DNA from: Halieaceae bacterium UBA5085
GTDB taxonomy: Bacteria > Pseudomonadota > Gammaproteobacteria > Pseudomonadales > Halieaceae
Direction of reading: 5' to 3'
Length of the DNA stretch: 64,000 bases
Assembly (NCBI GenBank): GCA_002414665.1
Contig: DIAF01000014.1
Span: 25,006 to 89,005, forward strand
Below, one piece after another: positions 37,316 to 45,504 of the stretch; the stretch's first letter is position 1; each line of letters begins with the position of its first letter. The notes below the pieces were generated by a model. It saw only the letters and a program-made list of their open reading frames with translations. It was not told the origin of the DNA and searched no databases. Both the position numbers and the translations under genes were made by a program.

Positions 37316-38536
37316 ATGAAAGGACTGTATCTTGCGGCGCTCCTGATGGCAGGTGCGCTGGCTGCGGGCCCAGCTCTCGCAGACGCTCTACCGGCTACTG
37401 GCAGTGCCGCTGCCGACGATGCCCGTGCGTTGGAGCAGCGCCGCGCACTGCAAGCGGCCATCACCGATCTGGAAAGCGAGTACGGCGCCTACAGCCCGGT
37501 GCTGCCCGAACGACTGTTGAGCCTTGGGCTTGCCCTGCAATCCGAGGGGCGGCATGCAGAGGCGGCTGCCGTATTTAAACGCGGCACCCACCTGGCGCGG
37601 GTCAGCACCGGCCTGTACAGCACCGACCAGCTGCCTCTGCTGGAGTCAGAAATCGTCAGCTTGCAGGCGCTGGGAGACTACCGCGCCGTCGATGAGCGGC
37701 AGCGCTATCTTGACCGCGTTCAAAGCAAGGCTGACCTGACACCTGAACAGCGCGTACGTGGCCTTCTGCAGCAGGGCGATTGGCAGCGGCAGGCCTTTCT
37801 GCTCAGTCTCGACGAAGAGCCCGGCCTGCGCCTGCTGCAGATGTGGGAGTACTATCGGCTGGCGCTGAGCGAAGTGCTTGAGCGTCAGGGGGAAACATCC
37901 CGCGACCTGCTGCCACCGCTGTACGGCATGCTGCAGGCGCAGTACCTTATCGCCGGCTACCGCTGGGCTGAACCCGCTGACGACTTTGGCAACGGGTTCA
38001 GCGGCAGCAGCACGCGCCCTCTCAGCAACAGTTATCTGCGCGACAATTTCAGCAAGGGTCAGGCGCTGCTCAAGGCCATTTACGACCTGGAGCGGCTGCA
38101 CAGCGATACCGACGCTTCAGCGCCTGCCCGAGCGCGCACCCTGATGGGCGACTGGCTGCTGTTCCATGGCGATCGGGAGGGTGCGATGGCGGCGTATGCC
38201 GAGGCTTTCGCGGAACTTGCCGACGATGCCGCTGCCCAAGCCTTACGCACTGAGCTGTTTGGTGAACCCGTACCCTTGCCGGCACTGGAAGGAATCGATG
38301 TGCACGGGCCTCTCGCTGTTGAAGGTGATGGGGATATACTGCTGGGGCTTGCCGTGGCGGCCGACGGCAAGGTATCCAACCTTGAACGGCTGGATGATTC
38401 CGGCGAAGCGAACGGACTGGCCAACCGGCTCATGCGGGCGTTGCGCAAGACGCCGTTCCGTCCGCGATTTGATCTCGCTTCCGGTACCCCGGTAGCAACC
38501 GACAACCTGGTTATGGCCTATGACAGTAAACGCTGA
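37316..38536 (+). CDS. Operon gene 1: exported TPR-like protein with TonB C-terminal-like domain
   Basis: 406 residues from the ATG at 37316 (an ATG at 37301 is in frame). Signal peptide 1-22. Residues 35-310 are helical with TPR-like pairs (ALQAAITDLESEYGAY, RLLSLGLALQSEGRHAEAAA, REGAMAAYAEAFAEL). The last 84 residues resemble a TonB C-terminal/energy-transducer fold: GDILLGLAVAADGKVSNLE followed by ALRKTPFRPRF, as in the wrF.Pa signature. The TonB likeness is my reading. The frame is open upstream to 36167 only as antisense of the thioesterase gene. Its stop overlaps gene 2 by 17 bases. Confidence 0.75.
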   Translation: MKGLYLAALLMAGALAAGPALADALPATGSAAADDARALEQRRALQAAITDLESEYGAYSPVLPERLLSLGLALQSEGRHAEAAAVFKRGTHLARVSTGLYSTDQLPLLESEIVSLQALGDYRAVDERQRYLDRVQSKADLTPEQRVRGLLQQGDWQRQAFLLSLDEEPGLRLLQMWEYYRLALSEVLERQGETSRDLLPPLYGMLQAQYLIAGYRWAEPADDFGNGFSGSSTRPLSNSYLRDNFSKGQALLKAIYDLERLHSDTDASAPARARTLMGDWLLFHGDREGAMAAYAEAFAELADDAAAQALRTELFGEPVPLPALEGIDVHGPLAVEGDGDILLGLAVAADGKVSNLERLDDSGEANGLANRLMRALRKTPFRPRFDLASGTPVATDNLVMAYDSKR

Positions 38537-39602
38537 GACATCGATAGCACTGACCCTGCTGCGCAGCACAGGCTGCGCGGCGCTGTGCCTGGTGCTGGCG
38601 GGCTGCCCCAGCGCGAGCAATCCGACACAGCCCTCCTCCACGCCCAGCACACCGCCGTCCTCCTCCACCAGCGGCAGTCAAAGCTCGTCCAGCAGCGGCA
38701 GCCAAAGCCCGACAGCAAGCAGTAGCCAAAGCGCTCCCGCTTCTGGCAGCAGCTCGTCAATGCCCTCAGCCTCCAGCGGCGAAGCCGCCCGTACTACCGC
38801 CGGCGCGCCGGAAGCCGGTACCCAGGGCCCCACCATGGAAGATGGTACAGGGCGCGTGCCATCCACCCCGGGTTCTGAGGCGGATGGCAGCGAGACAGGG
38901 GGCACTGCAGAGCCGGGCAGCGAGCAGGTCGCGGGCGAGCCTGGTTTCGAGACAGGTACCGGCAGTGAGGCCCTGCCCGACATGCGCGATACACCGACCC
39001 TTGATCCCGGCACTCTGGCCGCGCTAGAGGCGGCCATGGAAGCGGCCGCTGCAAACGGCGACGGGGCGGGCAACGATAGCGGCGAGGACAGCGGCGCGGC
39101 GCCGGATGGCACTTCTGGACAGTGGCCCGGTGACGCTGCGGGTGCGGGCGGCGCGGGCGCGACGAGCGGGCCGCTCACGCCGGCCGAGCAGGTAGCCATC
39201 CTCGATGCCCGGCTGGAGGCGGGCACCGGGGAGTTCGACACCATGATTCTCGAAGAGCAGGCCCGCCAGCGCAGTGCACGGCGTGCCAGCAGCGACGACG
39301 CCAGCGCGGACGCCGCAAGCGCGGACGCCGCCAGCGGTGCAGCACCCGGGGGCCGCGAAGGCCCCTACGGAGAAGATATCACGGTTGCCGGCGCGGGCGG
39401 CGGCCAGGGCAGCGTAAACACGCCGGGGCGCTCGGGGCCGGTGAATCCGGCGCGCTATCCGCCCCCCGACGACATACCCAACGGCAATGACGACGACGTG
39501 GTTGCCCGGCAGCTGCGCGAGGCCGCCATGCGCGAGCCCGACCCTGCCGTGCGCGAGAAGCTCTGGGAAGAATACCGCAAATACAAGGGAATCAGCCCAT
39601 GA
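38520..39602 (+). CDS. Operon gene 2: low-complexity Ser/Gly/Ala-rich lipoprotein
   Basis: 360 residues. Lipobox LVLAGC with acylated Cys at about 29. The next 60 residues are nearly all Ser, Pro, Thr and Gln, then an acidic Gly/Ala-rich stretch with short repeats (DDASADAASADAASGAA). Only the C-terminal 45 residues (ending REKLWEEYRKYKGISP) look folded. This is the layout of a surface or outer-membrane tether: lipid anchor, long flexible linker, short helical docking tail. I recognise no family. The stop overlaps the next start (ATGA). Confidence 0.75.
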   Translation: MTVNAETSIALTLLRSTGCAALCLVLAGCPSASNPTQPSSTPSTPPSSSTSGSQSSSSSGSQSPTASSSQSAPASGSSSSMPSASSGEAARTTAGAPEAGTQGPTMEDGTGRVPSTPGSEADGSETGGTAEPGSEQVAGEPGFETGTGSEALPDMRDTPTLDPGTLAALEAAMEAAAANGDGAGNDSGEDSGAAPDGTSGQWPGDAAGAGGAGATSGPLTPAEQVAILDARLEAGTGEFDTMILEEQARQRSARRASSDDASADAASADAASGAAPGGREGPYGEDITVAGAGGGQGSVNTPGRSGPVNPARYPPPDDIPNGNDDDVVARQLREAAMREPDPAVREKLWEEYRKYKGISP

Positions 39603-40792
39603 CTACCGCCCGGCTGGCGCTTGTCTCGCTGCTGCTGGTCAGCCTGACCGCCTGCGTCAACCAGACTGTCAAAACCTCCTCGGTGCCCGCCCTGGAGCGC
39701 CCGGCACAGGCAGCGCCTGAAAGCGCGCTGCTGGACGTGGGTGTACTGGTATTCGACCCGGGCCTGGACGACTACGATGAGGACCAGCAGATCTACCCCG
39801 AAGTGCGCAAGGCCGAAGCCCGGTTCATGCCCCGCCTGCTGGCCGAGGCCATGCAGAACAGCGGGGCATGGGGTGCCGTCCGCGTCGTCCCCTCCGACCG
39901 ACAGGCGGTTGATCTGCTGGTGCGCGGGCGCATCGTGGCATCGGATGGGGAAACCCTGGAGCTGCATATCAACGCAAGCGATGCTCGCGGCGCAGAGTGG
40001 CTGGACAAGCGCTACAAGGCAAACGCAAGCAAGTATGCCTACGCGCCCTCCACCCGCAACAGCTACGACCCGTTCCAGGCGATTTACCATATGATCGCCA
40101 ACGACCTGATGCGCTATCAGGAGTCACTGACCCTGGCACAGCGCGAGGACATCCGCCTGGTCACTGAACTGCAGTTTGCGCGCAGCTTCTCTCCCGAGGC
40201 CTTTGATGGCTACCTCAGGGAAAACCGCAAGGGCGTCATGGAGGTGCGACGCCTGCCAGCGGAGGGCGACCCCATGCTGGAGCGCATTCGCAGCATTCGC
40301 GAGCGCGACCAGCTGTTTGTGGATACGCTGCAGGAACACTACGGCCACTTCAGTGGCGAAATGCAGGTGCCCTACCAGGAATGGCGCAAGATGAGTTACG
40401 AGGAGGCTATCGCGCTGCAGGAGCTGCAAGCCGAGAGCCGTCGCAACCTGATTGCCGGTGGCGCAGCGATACTCGCCGGCATCTACGCCGCGGGCAGCAG
40501 CGATCGCTCCAGCCGGGCAGCGGGCAATGTGGCCATCATCGGCGGCGGTTACCTGCTCAAAAGCGGCCTCGAAAAGCGCGCCGAGGCGCAGATACACGTG
40601 GCCGCACTGGAAGAACTTGGCATGTCACTGGAGGCGGAAATCACCCCACAGGTCATCGAACTGGAAGACCGCACAGTCATGCTCAGCGGCAACGTCGAGG
40701 AACAATATGCCCAGTGGCGCGAGCTGCTGGCCGATATCTACCAGGCTGAGGTCGGCCTGCTGGAAGCCGCGCCATCGACCAGCAACCCCTGA
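39599..40792 (+). CDS. Operon gene 3: lipoprotein with Gly-rich hydrophobic segments
   Basis: 397 residues. Lipobox SLTAC (Cys19). The N-terminal domain (VGVLVFDPGLDDYDED, RFMPRLLAEAMQNSGAWGAVRVVPSD, VDLLVRGRIVASDGETLELHI) resembles the alpha/beta fold of periplasmic assembly lipoproteins that begin with LxVLPF-type strands. Near residues 284-325 are two Gly/Ala-rich hydrophobic segments that could insert in or lie on a membrane. No family could be named. Coupled to gene 2 by ATGA, 33 bases before gene 4. Confidence 0.75.
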   Translation: MTTARLALVSLLLVSLTACVNQTVKTSSVPALERPAQAAPESALLDVGVLVFDPGLDDYDEDQQIYPEVRKAEARFMPRLLAEAMQNSGAWGAVRVVPSDRQAVDLLVRGRIVASDGETLELHINASDARGAEWLDKRYKANASKYAYAPSTRNSYDPFQAIYHMIANDLMRYQESLTLAQREDIRLVTELQFARSFSPEAFDGYLRENRKGVMEVRRLPAEGDPMLERIRSIRERDQLFVDTLQEHYGHFSGEMQVPYQEWRKMSYEEAIALQELQAESRRNLIAGGAAILAGIYAAGSSDRSSRAAGNVAIIGGGYLLKSGLEKRAEAQIHVAALEELGMSLEAEITPQVIELEDRTVMLSGNVEEQYAQWRELLADIYQAEVGLLEAAPSTSNP

Positions 40793-40825
40793 TTCGGGGA
40801 CAGCCGACACAAGGCCACACTCTGC

Positions 40826-42355
40826 ATGACCAGACCCAGCGATCCCGTCAAACCGATACCCTTCAGCGTCGCCGAGCCCACGCCCGGTGAGGCTGTTGCC
40901 CCTGCAACCGCCAGCGGCCAGTCACGCTGGCTCGTCCCCGCGCTGCTGTTGCTGGTGCTACTGGCTCTGGCCGTGGTGTTCTGGCTACCGGGCCAGTTGG
41001 GCGGTGACGGGTCACCGGCGACGCTCGCGGTCGATGGCAAGCCGCCGGCTGCCCCCGGCGCGCCGCCTGCAGCATCTGTGACAACCCCGCCGGAGCCTGC
41101 AGCCAGCCCCTGGTCTGATGCCCAGCAGGCACGCCTGCGGCAGGAAGCCCAGGAGGTACTGGCACAACTGGTGGAACTGCAATTCACACTGGAGGAGCGG
41201 GGCGCCACGTCCTGGGCGGGCCCTGCGCTGGACAACGCCAAAGCGGCCGCCACACGCGGCGATGCGCACTATCAGGCTCGCGAGTTTACCGCCGCGACAG
41301 AGCAGTATCGGGATAGTCTGGCACAACTCCAGGCCCTGGAAATGCGTATTCCGGATATTCTGCAAGCGGCAATGACTGCGGCGGCGGATGCGCTGGAGAA
41401 GGGCGATGCAGACGCGCTGCAACCCGCACTGGATACGGCGGAACTGCTTGCACCCGCCGATTCCGCACTGGAGACACTGCGCCAGAGGGCTGCCGTCATG
41501 AGCGCTTTGCAGGCCAAGCTCGACACGGCGCTGGCGCTGGAGCGTGACGGCGATCTGGCGGGCGCGGAGGCCGCACTACGAGCTGCCACACAACTCGATC
41601 CGGCAAGCCGCCGCGCGGCGGACGCGCTCGGGCGCGTGCAGACCGCGCACGCGGAGCAGCGCTACCAGAGCGCGATGAGCAATGGCTACACCGCGCTTGA
41701 TGAAGGTCGCTTCGACGCCGCGGCGAGCGCCTTCGCCAGGGCCCGTTCGCTGCAACCTGACAGCCCGGAAACCGAGGCAGCAATGGCAGAGCTGCGCGCC
41801 ACCCAGACCGCCGACCGCCTCGGCAAGCTGCAGCGCAAGGCACAGAACCTCGAGGCCCAAGAGGCCTGGAGCGATGCCGTTGCAAATTACGAAGAAGCCC
41901 TCGCGGTGGATCCGACACTGGTTTTCGCCCAGGAGGGCCTGGCACGCGCGCAACCCCGTGCGCGGCTTGACAGCGAGCTGCGCGAGGCGCTGGCCGCACC
42001 AGAGCGCCTTTCCGATCCCGCGGTTGCCAGAAATCTGGAAAAGGTGCTGGCCCAGGCCCGCGCAGTGGCACCTCAAGGCACGCTGCTCAGCACCCAGATC
42101 GAACAACTGACACAGTTGCTGGCACGGGCCAACACCCCGGTCACCGTCACACTGCGCTCGGATCAGCTCACCGCGGTGCTGGTACAGCGAGTGGCGCGAC
42201 TGGGACAATTTGGCGAACACAGCCTGGCGTTGCGCCCCGGCACCTACACGGCGGTCGGCACGCGCGATGGCTACCGTGATGTCCGCAAGACGTTCACGGT
42301 GTCTCCCGACAGTCCACCGGACCCCATCTTTATCGCCTGCACGGACCCTGTTTGA
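40826..42355 (+). CDS. Operon gene 4: membrane-anchored TPR repeat protein
   Basis: 509 residues. Cytoplasmic N-terminus of about 34 residues, one membrane segment at 35-54, then a linker rich in Pro/Ala and a long TPR/coiled-coil region (ALERDGDLAGAEAALRAATQLDPASRRAADAL, SNGYTALDEGRFDAAASAFARARSLQPDSPE). The last 70 residues form a beta-rich PEGA-like module (ALRPGTYTAVGTRDGYRDV), similar to the repeats in the next gene. Likely a bitopic inner-membrane protein with periplasmic scaffold. The next gene starts right after its stop. Confidence 0.8.
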   Translation: MTRPSDPVKPIPFSVAEPTPGEAVAPATASGQSRWLVPALLLLVLLALAVVFWLPGQLGGDGSPATLAVDGKPPAAPGAPPAASVTTPPEPAASPWSDAQQARLRQEAQEVLAQLVELQFTLEERGATSWAGPALDNAKAAATRGDAHYQAREFTAATEQYRDSLAQLQALEMRIPDILQAAMTAAADALEKGDADALQPALDTAELLAPADSALETLRQRAAVMSALQAKLDTALALERDGDLAGAEAALRAATQLDPASRRAADALGRVQTAHAEQRYQSAMSNGYTALDEGRFDAAASAFARARSLQPDSPETEAAMAELRATQTADRLGKLQRKAQNLEAQEAWSDAVANYEEALAVDPTLVFAQEGLARAQPRARLDSELREALAAPERLSDPAVARNLEKVLAQARAVAPQGTLLSTQIEQLTQLLARANTPVTVTLRSDQLTAVLVQRVARLGQFGEHSLALRPGTYTAVGTRDGYRDVRKTFTVSPDSPPDPIFIACTDPV

Positions 42356-44425
42356 ATGAACACTGAACGCGACACAACGCAGGCCATCACACCGAGCAGC
42401 TTCGAACCTCTCAACCAGGTGCAGCAGCCCGGGAAAACCGGTGGATGGGGCTGGCGGCGCTGGCTGCTACCGGTGGCCATCCTGCTGTTTGCGCTGGTCA
42501 TGGCGTTCCTGTTTGCCGCGCGCTCGGTGGAAATCAGCGTGGAGTCCAGCACCCCCGCCGACATCGAGCTGGGCGGTTTCCACCTGCCGCTGGGGGGCCG
42601 GTACCTGATGCTGCCCGGTGTTCATGAACTGCACATCAGCGCACCCGGCTACGTTGCGCTCAATACGACTATCACCGTCAGCGATGCCGCCAGCCAACGC
42701 TGGCCTTTTACCCTGCAGCCGCGCCCGGGGCGTGTCACCCTGCTCGCAGAGCCGGAGGGAGCGACGGCAACCATTGACGGTGAGCAGGCCGGCAGCACGC
42801 CATTGACTGCGCTGGAACTGGCTGCCGGCACCCACACGTTGCAGCTGCGTCACCCACGCTATCTGCCACTGGATGACACGCTGCAGGTCGCCGGCCGCGA
42901 CCGCCAGGAGACCTTCGAGTACCGCCTGTCACCGGCCTGGGCAGTGGCGTCGGTCAGCAGCGAGCCGGCCGGCGCCGATATCTTCATCGACGGCGAGCCG
43001 GTGGCGACGACCCCCGCCTCGGTCGAGGTGATGCAGGGCGAGCGGCAGCTGCAGCTGCGGCTGCCCGGCTACGCCCCCTGGCAACAAACACTGGTGGCAA
43101 AGGCGGGCGCCGAGCTCGAGCTGGGCACCGTCACCCTGCAACCCGCTGCCGGGCTGCTGGAACTTACCAGCACGCCCAGCGGTGCCAATGTCACCCTGGA
43201 TGGCGACTTCCAGGGCCAGACGCCGCTCACCTTGAACCTTGTTCCCGGCAAACCGCAACGGCTGATGCTGACCCGGCCGGGATACCGGCGCCACAGCGAA
43301 ACCGTCCAGCTGGCGGCCGGCGCTACGGGACGCAAGGCAATCACGCTGGCCGCCCAGCTGGGCGAGATCGATCTGCGGGTAAGTCCGCCCGAAGCGGAAG
43401 TGCGCGTAAACGGTCGCCTGGTCGGGCGCGGCAACCAGTCCCTGTCACTGCCCACCGTTGAACACCGTGTGGAAATCAGTCTGCCGGGGCACCGCAGCGA
43501 GTCCCGGCGCATCACCCCGCGGCAGGGGCTGGAGCAGCGCGTTGCAGTTGCCCTGCAAACCGAGCAGGAAGCCCGGGTGGCACAGGTGCAGCCAGAGGTC
43601 ACCTCGGCCCTGGGGCAGACACTGCGCCTGTTTATCCCCGGAGAACATGGCCCTGACAGCTTTACCATGGGCGCCTCGCGCCGCGAGCCCGGGCGCCGCG
43701 CCAACGAGGTTCTGCGCCCGGTCACGCTGCGTCGCATGTTCTACCTGCAGACAACAGAGGTGACCAACGCCCAGTTCCGGCAGTTCCTGGCGAGCCACAA
43801 CTCGGGCCAGATCGAAGGCAACAGCCTGAACCGAGAACACCAGCCCGTCGCTCAGGTGAGCTGGCAGCAGGCCGCCCAGTTCTGTAACTGGCTGAGCCAG
43901 CGCGAGGGCCTGCCGCCGTTCTATACGCAATCTCAGGGCATCGTCACCGGCTTCAATCCCGCGGCAACGGGTTACCGCCTGCCCACCGAGGCCGAGTGGG
44001 CCTGGGTCGCGCGCGTCAAGGGGGAATCACGGCTCACCTTCCCCTGGGGCGACACGTTCCCGCCCACCGCAGTACTCGAGAACTATGCGGACAGCAGCTC
44101 GGCCTATGTAACCGGCAGGACCGTTAACGGGTACAACGATGGCCAGGTAGTGAGCGCCACCGTTGCCAGCTTTCCCGCCAATCACCACGGCCTGCACGAC
44201 CTGGGCGGCAACGTCGCCGAGTGGGTGCACGACGTCTACCAGATTCCCGCTGCAAACGTTCCGGCGGAAACGGATCCACTGGGGCCGCAGAGTGGTGACA
44301 ACTACGTCATACGCGGTGCCAGCTGGGCCATGAGCAGGATGTCGGAACTGCGTCTTCCGTTCCGCGATTATGGGCAAGCGGGGCGCGATGACGTAGGATT
44401 CCGGATCGCGCGCTATGCGGAGTAA
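42356..44425 (+). CDS. Operon gene 5: membrane protein with five PEGA-like repeats and a SUMF1/FGE-like domain
   Basis: 689 residues. Membrane segment at about 36-54. Five PEGA-like modules of about 65 residues follow (starting near 57, 124, 195, 266 and 335), shown by EPEGATATIDGEQAGSTPL, EPAGADIFIDGEPVATTP and TPSGANVTLDGDFQGQTPL. From about 420 a formylglycine-generating-enzyme-like domain contains FYLQTTEVTNAQFRQFL, YRLPTEAEWAWVAR, DLGGNVAEWVHDVY and DDVGFRIAR. The cysteine pair that binds copper in true FGE is absent (RGASWAMSRM), and no sulfatase is nearby, so a binding or structural role is likely. Confidence 0.9.
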   Translation: MNTERDTTQAITPSSFEPLNQVQQPGKTGGWGWRRWLLPVAILLFALVMAFLFAARSVEISVESSTPADIELGGFHLPLGGRYLMLPGVHELHISAPGYVALNTTITVSDAASQRWPFTLQPRPGRVTLLAEPEGATATIDGEQAGSTPLTALELAAGTHTLQLRHPRYLPLDDTLQVAGRDRQETFEYRLSPAWAVASVSSEPAGADIFIDGEPVATTPASVEVMQGERQLQLRLPGYAPWQQTLVAKAGAELELGTVTLQPAAGLLELTSTPSGANVTLDGDFQGQTPLTLNLVPGKPQRLMLTRPGYRRHSETVQLAAGATGRKAITLAAQLGEIDLRVSPPEAEVRVNGRLVGRGNQSLSLPTVEHRVEISLPGHRSESRRITPRQGLEQRVAVALQTEQEARVAQVQPEVTSALGQTLRLFIPGEHGPDSFTMGASRREPGRRANEVLRPVTLRRMFYLQTTEVTNAQFRQFLASHNSGQIEGNSLNREHQPVAQVSWQQAAQFCNWLSQREGLPPFYTQSQGIVTGFNPAATGYRLPTEAEWAWVARVKGESRLTFPWGDTFPPTAVLENYADSSSAYVTGRTVNGYNDGQVVSATVASFPANHHGLHDLGGNVAEWVHDVYQIPAANVPAETDPLGPQSGDNYVIRGASWAMSRMSELRLPFRDYGQAGRDDVGFRIARYAE

Positions 44426-44432
44426 GCCGACC

Positions 44433-44696
44433 ATGCTGAGCGCAACACGCTCCACACTGCTGACCTTTCTGCTGCTGGCCGGCTGGGCCACCATGCACCC
44501 GGCCGCGGCCCAGGACACAGCGGCCGACACCGGTGCTGAGGCAACCGAGGCGCGCGACACCACGGCGCCGCGGCCCGATGAACCCCAAGCGACGGGCAGC
44601 GCAGGCGCAGCAACCCCGCCGGAATCGCCGCTGGAGTACGAAGCCTCCGAGCAGATCTCGGAAGACCTTTCCGTCTCATTCCCCGTGGATATCTAG
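44433..44696 (+). CDS. Operon gene 6: small secreted acidic protein
   Basis: 87 residues from the ATG at 44433 (GGAG 10 bases upstream; a start at 44415 inside gene 5 is less likely). Signal peptide of about 25 residues ending PAAAQ, then a Pro/Ala/Glu/Asp-rich, probably disordered chain ending ISEDLSVSFPVDI. No recognised family. It may be a small periplasmic partner of the channel subunit encoded next. Confidence 0.65.
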   Translation: MLSATRSTLLTFLLLAGWATMHPAAAQDTAADTGAEATEARDTTAPRPDEPQATGSAGAATPPESPLEYEASEQISEDLSVSFPVDI

Positions 44697-44705
44697 GACA
44701 CCACC

Positions 44706-45503
44706 ATGAAAATCAAGTTATCCCCGGAGTTCACCTTCCAGCTGTTTGCACTGCTGATTGCCATCATCGTTGTACACGCCCTGTATGTCGGCGTAATCCG
44801 GCCCAGCGCGGACGCACAGCTGCAGCAGCAAATGGCGCTACAGGCCGCAGGTGAGGACATCGTGCCAGAGCGCAGCCTGGCGGTTGTCATACGGGACTTC
44901 GAGCAGGAGGCCTGCTTTATTCTGCTGTTGTGGGCCCTTGCCATCATGGCCTACAAGGGCCGCAGCACTCTGCGCGAGCAGGCGCTGCTGGAACGCGCAC
45001 TGCTGGAGATTCCCGATGGCACCACCCTGCTTCCGGAGGATGCGCGAGAATACAGCCGTTCACTCGAGGCGCTGCCTGCCGCCGAACAGGACTATCTCCT
45101 GCCGCGCACGCTGTTAAGCGCACTGCAGCGTTTCGCCACTACAGGCAGCATCCAGGCGGTTTCCAACACCATCAAGGAAGAGTGCGAAGTGGAGTCCGAT
45201 CGCCTCGACTCGGAGCTGTCGATGGTGCGCTATATCGCCTGGGCGATTCCTTCCATCGGCTTCATCGGTACGGTGCGCGGTATCGGCGATGCTCTCGCGC
45301 AGGCCTACAAGGCCGTCGAGGGCGATATTTCCGGGGTCACGGTGAGCCTTGGCGTCGCCTTCAACAGCACCTTCGTCGCTCTGGTGCTGAGCATCATCAT
45401 CATGTTCTGCCTGCACCAGTTGCAACAGTCACAGGAGAAGCTGGTGCTCGACTGCCAGCGCTACGCCGACAAACGGTTGCTGCGCCATCTGGTGGCTCAC
45501 TGA
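44706..45503 (+). CDS. Operon gene 7: MotA/TolQ/ExbB-type proton channel subunit
   Basis: 265 residues with four predicted membrane segments (about 11-31, 67-84, 174-192 and 209-236). The last two carry the family signature AIPSIGFIGTVRGIGDAL and VSLGVAFNSTFVALVLSIII, corresponding to GLLGTVWGI and the TM4 threonine region of ExbB/TolQ. The cytoplasmic loop (90-170) is helical. Such proteins form pentamers around a dimer of ExbD/TolR/MotB subunits. No ordinary ExbD gene is present; the two vWA proteins two and three genes downstream are the candidates. Confidence 0.88.
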   Translation: MKIKLSPEFTFQLFALLIAIIVVHALYVGVIRPSADAQLQQQMALQAAGEDIVPERSLAVVIRDFEQEACFILLLWALAIMAYKGRSTLREQALLERALLEIPDGTTLLPEDAREYSRSLEALPAAEQDYLLPRTLLSALQRFATTGSIQAVSNTIKEECEVESDRLDSELSMVRYIAWAIPSIGFIGTVRGIGDALAQAYKAVEGDISGVTVSLGVAFNSTFVALVLSIIIMFCLHQLQQSQEKLVLDCQRYADKRLLRHLVAH

Positions 45504-45504
45504 G

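Noticed and set aside
42356..44425. True formylglycine-generating enzyme
   Set aside because: The copper-binding cysteine pair is missing and there is no sulfatase gene.
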